From CAXXOK01 sp963674895 (GTDB lineage Bacteria; Bacillota; Clostridia; Christensenellales; Aristaeellaceae): a DNA stretch of 64,000 bases. Location of the stretch: positions 310,001 through 374,000 of the forward strand of contig CAXXCY010000001.1 in the NCBI GenBank assembly GCA_963674895.2, given 5' to 3'. The notes below the pieces were generated by a model. It made no database searches. It worked only from the letters and a program-made list of their open reading frames with translations, and was not told the DNA's origin. Below, piece by piece: positions 17,189 through 24,910 of this stretch (its first letter is position 1; each line of letters begins with the position of its first letter). The position numbers and the translations under genes are program-made.

Positions 17189-19746
17189 TACTCTTCACCT
17201 CCGAGGAGCTTTTTGAATTCTGCGAGTCCCCTTTGGTCGTATTCATTGCCGGTCAGCCGGTCAATCATCTTGGAAAGAGAGGCTTTGGTATCGCTGATTT
17301 GTTGTGCCACCTCAAAGAATGTGGTTTCATATTTCTTGGAAAGCGCCGTAAGTTTCGCAATTAAAACATCCACAGTATTTCCAGGCAGCTTTTTCAGGCC
17401 AGCGACAATCGGAACGATCCATTTGCATTTGAGCAGTTCATACGCTTGCTCATCGGAAAGCGCTTCAATCGTAGCTTTGGTCTGCATTTGAAGATCCGCC
17501 GTTTCTTTTTTAATCTTCCTTTTCAGCTCTTTTTCCTTCGTGTTCAGCGTGTCATACTTTTTGAGGATAGCAAGAACTTCTGGGTCAACTTCTTTCGCCT
17601 TGATTGCTTTATTCACCGCCGCCGGAATAAAAGCGGTTTTCTCCTCATTTACAAAATCATTTTCTTTCTCTTCTTCAGGAAGCTCTTCCAATAGTTCTTC
17701 GTATTCCGATGTGATTTCTAATAATTTCTCTTCTTTTCGGCGTAGTGCGGCTACCGCGTCCCCCAGCATTTGCTTCTGCACAAGATCAAACGGTAAAACA
17801 TGGCCTACCCAGCCGTCCTGCACCTCGATCTCCTTGTCATTTCTCTTCTTGACAACCATGTTGGGATCAACATTTTTCACCGCCGCAAAGCCTTCTGTTT
17901 GTACAATTTCTAGATCGACGGCGATCTTTGTCCATTCATCATCAAGCAACTGATATGCCTCATATGGATCGACAAGCAGAATACCGGACAGGCGCGTAAA
18001 GATCTGCGTCGCAAGGATTTTTTCTTCTTTTGAAATATCGATACCCTGAATATTGCTCAGCAATTCCTCATAGAGAGTATCATCAAAGCCTTGGAAAGCG
18101 GAATCGAATTTCCCTTCAAAAGCCCGAACGTCTCTATGTTCCATTACCGTTTTTTTGATGTCGTCAATGCCGAAATGCAGGTATGCACTACCCAAATCGG
18201 GAAACAGTGCGCTTTTTAAGGCTGGGAAAGCGGCCCAATACGCAGAGAGATCCTCCAATTCACCGGCGGGGACCCCCCCGAACATGGAAGCATAAATATC
18301 CCAGCTTTCTGGTTTTTCCAATGAATCCACATAGCGGGGGATGTTGAGGTTATACTCGTTTTGACGAATCTCATCACGAGTAACAACCTTGGAGAATTTT
18401 TCTACCGATTCACGGCGCACCACAACATCGACGATTCGCTTAATATCCGAAGAACGGAGCTTGTTGTTCTTTCCGACTTTTTCATAGCCCTTGGACGCCT
18501 CAACAATCAAAACGTCCGTATTGCTCCGCCTTTGTTTCAGAACCATAATAATGGTTGGGATGCCCGTGCCGAAGAAGATATTTGCTGGCAACCCGATAAC
18601 GGTGTCAATATTATTATTCTCAATTAAATTCTTACGGATGGTACCTTCTTCACCACCACGGAACAATACCCCATGAGGAAGAACGATGGTCATAATACCA
18701 TCCGATTTGACGTGATACAAATCGTGCAGCAGGAAAGCATAATCTGCCTTGCTTTTGGGAGCTGTGCCGTAGCGTTTATATCTTGGATCGTTTTCTTCGT
18801 TTGCGGGACTCCAGTTTTGTGAATACGGCGGATTAGAAACGACAGCGTCTACATACAGAGGATCATAGGTGCCAATCGGATCGCTTTCGTCGAAATATGG
18901 CCAGTCCTCTTCCAAGGTATCGCCGTTTCTGGTAACGATGTTGGAAGGAATAATACCGCGCATCACAAGGTTCATACGGGTAAGATTGTAGGTATTCTCC
19001 TTTAATTCCTGGGCGTAATATTTGATCTTATCGCCGCCGCCCATATACTTGGCCACGCTCTTGCCGATATTGATCAGCAGCGAGCCCGAACCGCTGGTGG
19101 GGTCATATATCTTGATTTCCGTTCTATCCTTCAGGTGGTTAGCAACGATTTCCGACATCAGGAGAGACACTTCATGCGGTGTATAGAACTCGCCGGCTTT
19201 TTTCCCCGCATTGGCTGCAAAATTCGAGATCAGGTACTCGTATATGAAGCCGATCACATCATAATCCTGCTTCCCATCCATCGGAATGTCTCTAATCAGA
19301 TGGATCAAGTCGCTGATGGCTTTTGTTTGTGTGCCTGAGCTGTCTCCTAATTTTGATAGACCGGTTTGTAGCGTATTAAAAATCTTATCAAAAACCTTTT
19401 TGTGCGAATTGTTGATCAGCCTGCTGAAAGCGGAAAGAGCGTCCCGGACGTTTGAAACGTTAAAGTCGGCGCTCATGGCAAGCCAGGTTGAAAACAGATT
19501 ATCATACGATATAAAATATCCGATATTGTTCTGAACATTTTCAACCAGTTCCGCCATTTCTTCCGTTACCTGATTCATGGTATCGTCCGAAAATCCGATA
19601 CTCTTTAAATACTTAACTTCCTTATTGGAAAGGAATTTATAAAAAATAAAACCGAGGATATAATCCTTATACTCGTTGGCTTCGATCTTTGAGCGCATCT
19701 TATTTGCTGATTCCCATATCTTGTTTGCCAGCTGCTGCTTATTCAT
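17188..19746 (-). CDS. hsdM: Type I DNA methyltransferase subunit (HsdM)
   Basis: This 852-residue protein is longer than the classic 500-residue HsdM because of a C-terminal extension of about 300 residues with long charged coiled-coil stretches (for example EELLEELPEEEKENDF). The N-terminal helical HsdM domain precedes the N6-adenine methylase core. That core has motif I DPTSGSGSLL and catalytic NPPY (VVSNPPYSQNW). With HsdS it methylates the host target, and with HsdR it restricts foreign DNA. It is the first gene of the operon. Confidence 0.95.
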   Translation of the reverse strand: MNKQQLANKIWESANKMRSKIEANEYKDYILGFIFYKFLSNKEVKYLKSIGFSDDTMNQVTEEMAELVENVQNNIGYFISYDNLFSTWLAMSADFNVSNVRDALSAFSRLINNSHKKVFDKIFNTLQTGLSKLGDSSGTQTKAISDLIHLIRDIPMDGKQDYDVIGFIYEYLISNFAANAGKKAGEFYTPHEVSLLMSEIVANHLKDRTEIKIYDPTSGSGSLLINIGKSVAKYMGGGDKIKYYAQELKENTYNLTRMNLVMRGIIPSNIVTRNGDTLEEDWPYFDESDPIGTYDPLYVDAVVSNPPYSQNWSPANEENDPRYKRYGTAPKSKADYAFLLHDLYHVKSDGIMTIVLPHGVLFRGGEEGTIRKNLIENNNIDTVIGLPANIFFGTGIPTIIMVLKQRRSNTDVLIVEASKGYEKVGKNNKLRSSDIKRIVDVVVRRESVEKFSKVVTRDEIRQNEYNLNIPRYVDSLEKPESWDIYASMFGGVPAGELEDLSAYWAAFPALKSALFPDLGSAYLHFGIDDIKKTVMEHRDVRAFEGKFDSAFQGFDDTLYEELLSNIQGIDISKEEKILATQIFTRLSGILLVDPYEAYQLLDDEWTKIAVDLEIVQTEGFAAVKNVDPNMVVKKRNDKEIEVQDGWVGHVLPFDLVQKQMLGDAVAALRRKEEKLLEITSEYEELLEELPEEEKENDFVNEEKTAFIPAAVNKAIKAKEVDPEVLAILKKYDTLNTKEKELKRKIKKETADLQMQTKATIEALSDEQAYELLKCKWIVPIVAGLKKLPGNTVDVLIAKLTALSKKYETTFFEVAQQISDTKASLSKMIDRLTGNEYDQRGLAEFKKLLGGEE

Positions 19747-19861
19747 ATTTATCAGTTTCCTTCACCTAATGTTTTATAGATGGGATTCAATGATTTTCGG
19801 GGACAAATTCCATAATGTCATCTGTACATATAGAAATATTAACGCATACATATAATGAAAG

Positions 19862-20377
19862 TCAATTGATCCAAACGAAATCAAAGGCAGTGCTATTTCT
19901 AATAAGCACAGTAATTTTCTCGACTATCTCTTCTCCGATCTCTCTGCACCCACTCTCAAGCCTGCAGTACTCCAGCACATCCATTTCCAACCGTTTCGCT
20001 ATCTCGTTTTGGGATAATCCCGCTTCTCGCCGCAGCCTGCGCAGATGCACATGGACAGGCTCTGTCCCCGGAGCCGCTCCCTGCGCCTCAATCGCTTCCA
20101 TGAACCAAAGCTCCTCGTCATGGAACAGATAGATATCCGATTGCACTCCATCCACGGTTATCTTGCAGGTATAGCGCATCCCCTGCCCGCCGGATTTCAG
20201 GCTGGCTGCCTGCCGCTCATCAGTCACACGGTCGATCTTCACCGGCGATCCGCTTGGCAGCTGATACGCCACCGGCCGGATGCGTCCGCCCAGCTCATGC
20301 CTGGCGAATACCGTTACATAATCCTTGTGTGTAACAGGCATGGGAGCTGAATTAGGCGCTTGTTCCTGCATCTTCAC
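19862..20377 (-). CDS. XRE-type HTH protein co-transcribed with Y-family polymerase
   Basis: This protein has about 171 residues. The N-terminal about 95 residues form a conserved domain often seen beside mobile-element Y-family polymerases (HELGGRIRPVAYQLPSGSPVKIDRV and GGQGMRYTC). The C-terminal about 65 residues hold a helix-turn-helix (LRREAGLSQNEIAKRLEMDVLEYCRLE). I placed the start at the GTG at 20377, 9 bases after AAGGAG; an upstream GTG at 20398 overlaps the polymerase stop. It is the last gene of the leftward lysogeny/SOS block. Its function is unknown, with regulation of translesion synthesis a possibility. Confidence 0.75.
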   Translation of the reverse strand: MKMQEQAPNSAPMPVTHKDYVTVFARHELGGRIRPVAYQLPSGSPVKIDRVTDERQAASLKSGGQGMRYTCKITVDGVQSDIYLFHDEELWFMEAIEAQGAAPGTEPVHVHLRRLRREAGLSQNEIAKRLEMDVLEYCRLESGCREIGEEIVEKITVLIRNSTAFDFVWIN

Positions 20378-20394
20378 ACATACACACTCCTTTA

Positions 20395-21678
20395 TCACAT
20401 TCCAAACATCGCCACGGGGTGTATCGTATGCTCCGCTTCCGGGTCCAGCTTCGCCGCCTTGCGGTCAATCAGCACGATTCCCTTTTGGACGATATTGTTT
20501 CCAAACCGACCGCGCAGCATGTCCACATTGCGTTCCAGCCGCTCTATGCGGGCTTTATACTCAGCATTGCCGAACAGGTCCATCTGGATCGGCGTGCTCT
20601 CCGGTTCCAGCGTCCCGCAGCTGATTCCCAATCCCCGAAACGGATACATCCGCACGTACCGTTCATCGAACAGCTTCATGGCTTCCCGGATTATATCCAC
20701 CGACAGATTGGTAGACGATCCCAGCATATGCTGACAGGAGTGCCAGTCAAGCGTCGTGGTGGTCCGATTGTTCTGATCTGTGTACTTGAGCACGTTACGC
20801 ACCGATAAACTGATATTCCGGCTTCGAAATCCGTGCTCCCGCAATCGCATGGCGACACATTCCGCCAGGATGGTCACGATGCAGAGCGCATCGTCCCGGT
20901 TCTCGATATCGCTGGGCGCGGTGGTGGAGTTCCCGATGCTCTTGATCGCCATGGATTCGGTGACCGGCATGACCGGGGAAATGTCCAATCCACGCGCATA
21001 GCACTGCAGCATATCCGCCGTCTTACCGAATCTGGATCGCAGGCAGTCCGAATCGAACCTCGCCAGATCCCCTATGGTCCGGATGTTCATGTCGGCGTAT
21101 TTTCGTGTGGTTTTCCTGCCGACATACAGCAGATCGGATACGGGCAATCCCCATACCTTCTCCTTGAAATCCTCCCGGCGTATGACAGTGGTCGCGTCGG
21201 GCTTTTTCATATCGGAGCCCAGCTTGGCAAAGATCTTGTTGAAGCTCACGCCGACCGATACTGTCAGCCCCAGCTCTTCACGAACGCGGTTCCGGATGGC
21301 ATTGGCCGTGCGTTCCCCGTCCTCTATGGTCACTCCAAGATTACTCAGGTCGATCCAGTTCTCATCCAGTCCAAAGGCCTCCACACGATCGGAATATTCC
21401 ATGTAGATCCTGCGCATCAGGCGGGAAAAGTGCAGATAGCGATCATACCGCGGATGGAGGATGATCAACCCCGGGCACACCTGTTTGGCCTGCCAGTTGG
21501 CCATGCCGGTCTTGACGCCGACTCCTTTGGCCAGCGCATTGGCGGTCAGTACAATTCCATGCCGATCTTCCTGACTGCCGCAGACTGCCACCGGGTAAGG
21601 CCGCAACGCAGGATTATCCAGAATTTCTACGGATGCGTAGTACTTGTTGGCATCACAGTGCAGTATCACCCGTTCCAC
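20395..21678 (-). CDS. Y-family DNA polymerase (DinB/UmuC-like)
   Basis: This is a 427-residue protein from the GTG at 21678 (RBS AGAGGCGAG). Catalytic motifs are visible: HCDANKYYASVE near the N-terminus (first Asp) and GLDENWIDLSN (Asp-Glu pair). Helix-hairpin-helix and little-finger regions follow (SDLLYVGRKTTRKYADMNI; ISLSVRNVLKYTD). It performs translesion synthesis. It is typical of phage and plasmid polymerases regulated with SOS genes. Its start overlaps the LexA-like gene by 26 bases, so the two are coupled, and it is read with the repressor on the same strand. Confidence 0.93.
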   Translation of the reverse strand: MERVILHCDANKYYASVEILDNPALRPYPVAVCGSQEDRHGIVLTANALAKGVGVKTGMANWQAKQVCPGLIILHPRYDRYLHFSRLMRRIYMEYSDRVEAFGLDENWIDLSNLGVTIEDGERTANAIRNRVREELGLTVSVGVSFNKIFAKLGSDMKKPDATTVIRREDFKEKVWGLPVSDLLYVGRKTTRKYADMNIRTIGDLARFDSDCLRSRFGKTADMLQCYARGLDISPVMPVTESMAIKSIGNSTTAPSDIENRDDALCIVTILAECVAMRLREHGFRSRNISLSVRNVLKYTDQNNRTTTTLDWHSCQHMLGSSTNLSVDIIREAMKLFDERYVRMYPFRGLGISCGTLEPESTPIQMDLFGNAEYKARIERLERNVDMLRGRFGNNIVQKGIVLIDRKAAKLDPEAEHTIHPVAMFGM

Positions 21679-21931
21679 GTATCTCGCCTCTTTCACCCGG
21701 CCAGGCGCCAGGGTTTGCCCGCAGCGTGCGGGGATGTCCATCCCATCTAGAGAGTAATCCATCCCGGATCATGCGGTTAATGTGCGCATGTACAGTGGAC
21801 GTGGATCTGAGTTCCGTTCCAATGCATATCTCCCGGACACTGGGTGCGTGATATTCCTTCTCCTGATACGCCAGTATAAATGTATAAATACGGTACCGTG
21901 AAGACCCAATAGCATATGTCGACTGTCTCAT
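21653..21931 (-). CDS. LexA-type winged-helix protein lacking the peptidase domain
   Basis: This 92-residue protein matches only the LexA DNA-binding domain (YTFILAYQEKEYHAPSVREI, then STSTVHAHINRMIRDGLLSR). The S24 peptidase half of LexA is absent. AGGAG lies 7 bases before the ATG, and the stop is inside the polymerase start region, so it is a real coupled gene rather than a broken one. It could bind SOS-like operators without being cleavable and so modulate the polymerase or phage genes. The adjacent full S24 repressor would be the cleavable partner. Confidence 0.85.
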   Translation of the reverse strand: MRQSTYAIGSSRYRIYTFILAYQEKEYHAPSVREICIGTELRSTSTVHAHINRMIRDGLLSRWDGHPRTLRANPGAWPGERGEIRGTGDTAL

Positions 21932-22011
21932 TCAATTTCTCCTGTAAAAAGCGTATACAAAATACACGTTTTCAACCTATGGATGAAAACGAAGAATATG
22001 GTTCCCTCAGA

Positions 22012-22842
22012 TCAGGCCTCGATCACAGCGATATCACTCTCATCGAGCAATCCCAGCACGCGGCCCACGCAGCGGATATCATCATAATCGGCAAATCGAA
22101 TATCACGGTACTTACGGTTATGGGAGATCAGGCGGCCCTTCCCGAGCTCCTTGACAAAGCCCTCGCCATTGACGAGGAATACACCGAGTTCCCCTATGTC
22201 CAGGCTTTCTGTCTCCTGAATCAGCAGACGGTCCCCGTCCTTGAGGGTGGGTCGCATGCTGTCGCCCGAGACATGCACGATCATATCGGCACCTTCGGTA
22301 TCCGGGGTTTCGTAGACATTCAGCCACTGGAAATTATCCCCCTCGGGCAGGTATTCCCCGATGCCAGCGGAGGCGGGCATGAAATAATCACGCAGCTGTA
22401 CGATCTTTCTGTCCTTCCGCTGCGCTTCCGCCTCCATACGGTCGATTTCCATCTTCATGACGCTGGTAACCATCTGAAATCCATGCGGATCCAGTTTGCG
22501 ATATTGTTCGACAAATTGACGCTCTGCCATGGAAAGGCTGCGGTAGGTCGTCGTCGTCACGCCCAGCAATTCATCCGGTGTGACGTCATAGAACTTACAA
22601 AGCTTTTTCAGTGTGTTGATATCTGGTAAATTCGCGTCCTTTTCCCAGTTGCTGACGGATGCGCTGGTTATATTCAGGTACGCGGCAACATCCAGCTGCT
22701 GCAAACCCAACCGCTCACGGTTTGCCCGCAGGTTGGTCCCCAGGCTGGGCTTCCGATCCGCATTATAACGTGCAGGCTTGCCGCCTTTTATCTTCTGTGA
22801 TTCCCCTGAAGCCGGTCTTCTCTTATCGACCACTTTCTTCAT
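22012..22842 (-). CDS. Phage repressor, XRE HTH plus S24 (LexA-like) peptidase
   Basis: This is a 276-residue protein. After a basic N-terminus, the XRE helix-turn-helix spans about 36-95 (QQLDVAAYLNITSASVSNWEK). The C-terminal S24 domain has Ser195 (VSGDSMRP) and Lys231 (GFVKELG) as catalytic dyad, and a plausible Ala-Gly cleavage bond at 159-160. It should keep the prophage silent and cleave itself when RecA is activated. The start is the ATG 8 bases after AGGAGG. A leftward promoter lies just upstream, facing the early rightward promoter. Confidence 0.93.
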   Translation of the reverse strand: MKKVVDKRRPASGESQKIKGGKPARYNADRKPSLGTNLRANRERLGLQQLDVAAYLNITSASVSNWEKDANLPDINTLKKLCKFYDVTPDELLGVTTTTYRSLSMAERQFVEQYRKLDPHGFQMVTSVMKMEIDRMEAEAQRKDRKIVQLRDYFMPASAGIGEYLPEGDNFQWLNVYETPDTEGADMIVHVSGDSMRPTLKDGDRLLIQETESLDIGELGVFLVNGEGFVKELGKGRLISHNRKYRDIRFADYDDIRCVGRVLGLLDESDIAVIEA

Positions 22843-22868
22843 AAAGCACACCTCCTGTTTGCAGCCCA

Positions 22869-22897
22869 AGCATAACACAGTTTGAATACCATGTAAA
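22869..22897 (-). promoter_or_regulatory. Leftward promoter of the repressor operon
   Basis: On the minus strand TTTACA (22892-22897), a 17-base spacer and TATGCT (22869-22874) precede the repressor start by 27 bases. Confidence 0.6.
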
Positions 22898-22946
22898 TAC
22901 GAACACTCAAAATTATTTTAATTTTTAAATTTATGCTTTGTTCGCC

Positions 22947-22975
22947 TTGACAGATTATTTCTCTGGTGATACTCT
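22947..22975 (+). promoter_or_regulatory. Rightward early promoter
   Basis: TTGACA at 22947-22952 is a perfect -35. The -10 is GATACT (22968-22973, 15-base spacer) or TACTCT (22970-22975, 17-base spacer). Half-sites CGAACA (about 22900) and TTGTTCG (about 22938) lie between the two divergent promoters and could be repressor sites. The rest of the 22843-23133 interval is AT-rich without a gene. Confidence 0.55.
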
Positions 22976-23133
22976 CATTTCACTTCAAACGAAGCAAAAA
23001 CGGCCGATACGTGATGACCGGCGTATCTATTCCGTATCTTCTTTGTTTGAATATCAGTCTCTTTATAGCAATTCTACTTATAGTCACGCATCATGAACTC
23101 CCCGCATATGATTTGAATTGGAGGCGCATATAG

Positions 23134-23376
23134 GTGGAAGAACCAACGTCAAGATGTCTCAAGATGAGATGCCCACTGTGCGATAAACGGGTTTTCGATA
23201 TCTCCGGATTACCGGGTGAACAGATCACCATTACGCTGAAATGCCCCAGTTGTCGCCGGGTGGTGACAGTGCCTTGTGCCAGAGAAGCGGTTTTTCGTCT
23301 CAGGGCAAGTCCGGTGACCAGGGCGTCGCCCAGCCAATCACCGGGTGCTCTGCAGCGGCAGCGTAAAAAGCCGTAA
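23134..23376 (+). CDS. Com-like zinc-finger protein
   Basis: This is an 80-residue protein from a GTG, 9 bases after GGAGG. The motif RCPLCDKRVFDI and later CPSC form a four-cysteine finger of the kind in phage Mu Com and related small proteins; the tail is basic and could contact nucleic acid. It is the first gene of the rightward early operon. Mu Com is a translational activator, but the role here is unproven. Confidence 0.7.
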   Translation: MEEPTSRCLKMRCPLCDKRVFDISGLPGEQITITLKCPSCRRVVTVPCAREAVFRLRASPVTRASPSQSPGALQRQRKKP

Positions 23377-23447
23377 CTCCCGCCAACTGAATACTCTTTC
23401 ATACCGAGCAAAGGCTCCGTGCCGTGGAATGCGACGAGTGACCAAAT

Positions 23448-23499
23448 AGCCGGATGAATGCCGAGACAGTGATGTACCACTGCCTCCATTCATCCGGCT
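23448..23499 (+). terminator. Very long hairpin, terminator or attenuator
   Basis: AGCCGGATGAATG (23448-23460) and CATTCATCCGGCT (23487-23499) pair perfectly over 13 bp. The inside continues pairing (GAG, CAGTG with CACTG, CTC), giving a stem of about 21 bp, and TTTATTTTT follows. It lies between the Com-like gene and the 49-residue gene, so it could set early gene dosage or respond to an antiterminator. Confidence 0.75.
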
Positions 23500-23572
23500 T
23501 TATTTTTACCAGAGAAATCATCAAACGATCATCATCCTGCATCGACAGACCCACAGAGAAAGGAGGAAACCC

Positions 23573-23722
23573 ATGAGCGAAGTCGTCAATCTCGACCATA
23601 AGCGGGTTTGCGATATGAGCGCTGACGCGCGTATTGTCCTGATTCGCAGAAAAGACTGCGTAACCCGGATCACCGCAAACCCGAACGGCACCTTGCGTAT
23701 CACGCACGAGCGTGAAGGATAG
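23573..23722 (+). CDS. 49-residue early phage protein, unknown
   Basis: The short frame MSEVVNLDHKRVCDM... ends in ITHEREG. An AAAGGAGGAAACCC ribosome binding site precedes the ATG. It is basic with one Cys-containing pair of regions and no membrane segment, and lies between two large RNA-fold elements. Small proteins of this type occur early in Clostridia phages; the function is unknown. Confidence 0.7.
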   Translation: MSEVVNLDHKRVCDMSADARIVLIRRKDCVTRITANPNGTLRITHEREG

Positions 23723-23759
23723 GAAACCTAACTGACCATCCCACGGTAACCGAATAACC

Positions 23760-23861
23760 GAAATCCGCCAGAACGCTAGACGGCAGTGCGGGACTCCCTG
23801 ACAAGGGGTTCACCTGCCGTCTTGTTCTGTAGAAAGCGGATTAGCGGCTCCGGCGGATTTC
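23760..23861 (+). ncRNA. Nested structured RNA element upstream of the sigma-like gene
   Basis: Three nested perfect inverted repeats lie in a row. GAAATCCGCC (23760-23769) pairs with GGCGGATTTC (23852-23861), AGAAC (23770-23774) with GTTCT (23824-23828), and GACGGCAG (23779-23786) with CTGCCGTC (23814-23821). A smaller CCCT/AGGG stem lies inside. The strand between 23829 and 23851 remains for another stem or for protein or ligand binding. It ends 29 bases before the next ATG. I do not recognise it as a named riboswitch or leader. Confidence 0.6.
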
Positions 23862-23890
23862 AGAAACCTGAAAACCAAAGGAGCTAAACC

Positions 23891-24334
23891 ATGAGAATCA
23901 AATACAAATCCGTTACCGGGAAAGTTCATGAAATTGAGGTCGATGATACCTGGGGTGCCGTCATCCTCAATCTCGACCACCAGGAAAGCAACCTAAACCG
24001 CAAGGAAACGCGCCGGCATATCGCCATCGACAGCTATAGCACGAACGACTTCGATATTGAAACCGGCGAGCACCTGTCCCGCGATTCATTTGAGTATCAG
24101 AATCTCGAAAGCACCGATTGCGAGGAGATTCTCATTGATGATGAAAAAGAGGATGACTATCAACATATCCGCAGGCTAGTACAAACGCTAAAACCCACGT
24201 ATCGCGATCTGATCACCGCCATCTATTTCGACGGCGTATCGGTCAATGATTACGCCGAAAGAGAAGGCGTCAGCTGCTCTGCGATCTCCCATCGCCTGCA
24301 GACGGCATACAAGCGTCTGAAGAAAATTTTCTGA
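23891..24334 (+). CDS. Phage sigma-70 region 4-like regulator
   Basis: This 147-residue protein has a C-terminal about 65 residues with the sigma region 4 helix-turn-helix pattern (LKPTYRDLITAIYFDGVSVNDYAEREGVSCSAISHRLQTAYKRLKK). The N-terminal half is acidic and contains NLDHQESNLNRKETRRH, common in such phage regulators. There is no sigma region 2, so it is not a full sigma factor; a transcription activator role is likely. An AAAGGAG site lies upstream. Confidence 0.8.
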   Translation: MRIKYKSVTGKVHEIEVDDTWGAVILNLDHQESNLNRKETRRHIAIDSYSTNDFDIETGEHLSRDSFEYQNLESTDCEEILIDDEKEDDYQHIRRLVQTLKPTYRDLITAIYFDGVSVNDYAEREGVSCSAISHRLQTAYKRLKKIF

Positions 24335-24414
24335 AAATCCTCAAATGTGGCATTTCCCGTGGCTATAGAGTGAAGGCCTTTTTATAAGCCGCCTTCGGAA
24401 AGGAATCATGAGAG

Positions 24415-24642
24415 ATGAAACACGCGCTCAATATCCGTGTTACACGGGCTTCCCCTGACGGGATTATCAGCTGCCGCCAAATCACCATCCGGGAACGATT
24501 GCTACGTTTCCTCTTCGGTGCCGGACACAGACTTACGCTCATTATCCCCGGCGATAGTGTGGAATCGCTGTCCATCAACGAAATCGGAAAGGAGGGAGGC
24601 GCTGAACATGAGCAAGATCAAGCTGCTGCTGGACGTCGCTAA
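24415..24642 (+). CDS. Small conserved early phage protein
   Basis: This is a 75-residue protein. The core (RVTRASPDGIISCRQITIRE, then LLRFLFGAGHRLTLIIPGDSV) recurs in Clostridia phages between the sigma-like gene and DUF2800. It is basic at the N-terminus. An AAAGGA site stands upstream and the 3' end overlaps the next gene by 35 bases. Function is unknown. Confidence 0.7.
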   Translation: MKHALNIRVTRASPDGIISCRQITIRERLLRFLFGAGHRLTLIIPGDSVESLSINEIGKEGGAEHEQDQAAAGRR

Positions 24643-24910
24643 TGACCTGCGTACGCTCGCCGGCAGCATACAGGCGATAGCGGACGCTATAGCAGGCAAT
24701 GAACCTGCAGACGCCTCTCAGCCGGAAACCGCTGCACCAGAGCCCGAACCGATCACACTGGAGCAAGTCCGGGCTGTACTGGCGCAAAAATCCCTGAGCG
24801 GGTTCACGGCAGAGGTCCGCGGACTGCTGGAAAAGCACGGAGCTGCAAAGCTTTCCCAGATCAAACCAGATGAATTCCTGGCACTCTTAACGGAAGCGGA
24901 GGCACTGTAA
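24608..24910 (+). CDS. rRNA-biogenesis-protein-like small phage protein
   Basis: This 100-residue protein has an N-terminal helix (KIKLLLDVANDLRTLAGSIQ), a Pro/Glu-rich linker and a C-terminal helical domain (ITLEQVRAVLAQKSLSGFTAEVRGLLEKHGAAKLSQIKPDEF). That last part resembles short phage proteins sometimes annotated as rRNA biogenesis protein rrp5. GGAGG lies 8 bases before the ATG, and the stop overlaps the DUF2800 start (TAATG). A DNA-metabolism accessory role is inferred from position only. Confidence 0.75.
   Translation: MSKIKLLLDVANDLRTLAGSIQAIADAIAGNEPADASQPETAAPEPEPITLEQVRAVLAQKSLSGFTAEVRGLLEKHGAAKLSQIKPDEFLALLTEAEAL

Larger units (their letters stand above)
11318..19861. mobile_element. 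Putative genomic island after tRNA-Ala carrying type I R-M
   Basis: This stretch between the tRNA and the prophage lysogeny block holds only accessory genes (a broken DUF2971 gene, an unknown protein, hsdM-hsdS-hsdR), and parts are visibly AT-richer than the flanks. It has no integrase or transposase of its own. It may be a separate island or a cargo block that entered with the prophage; no boundary repeat was found. Confidence 0.45.
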
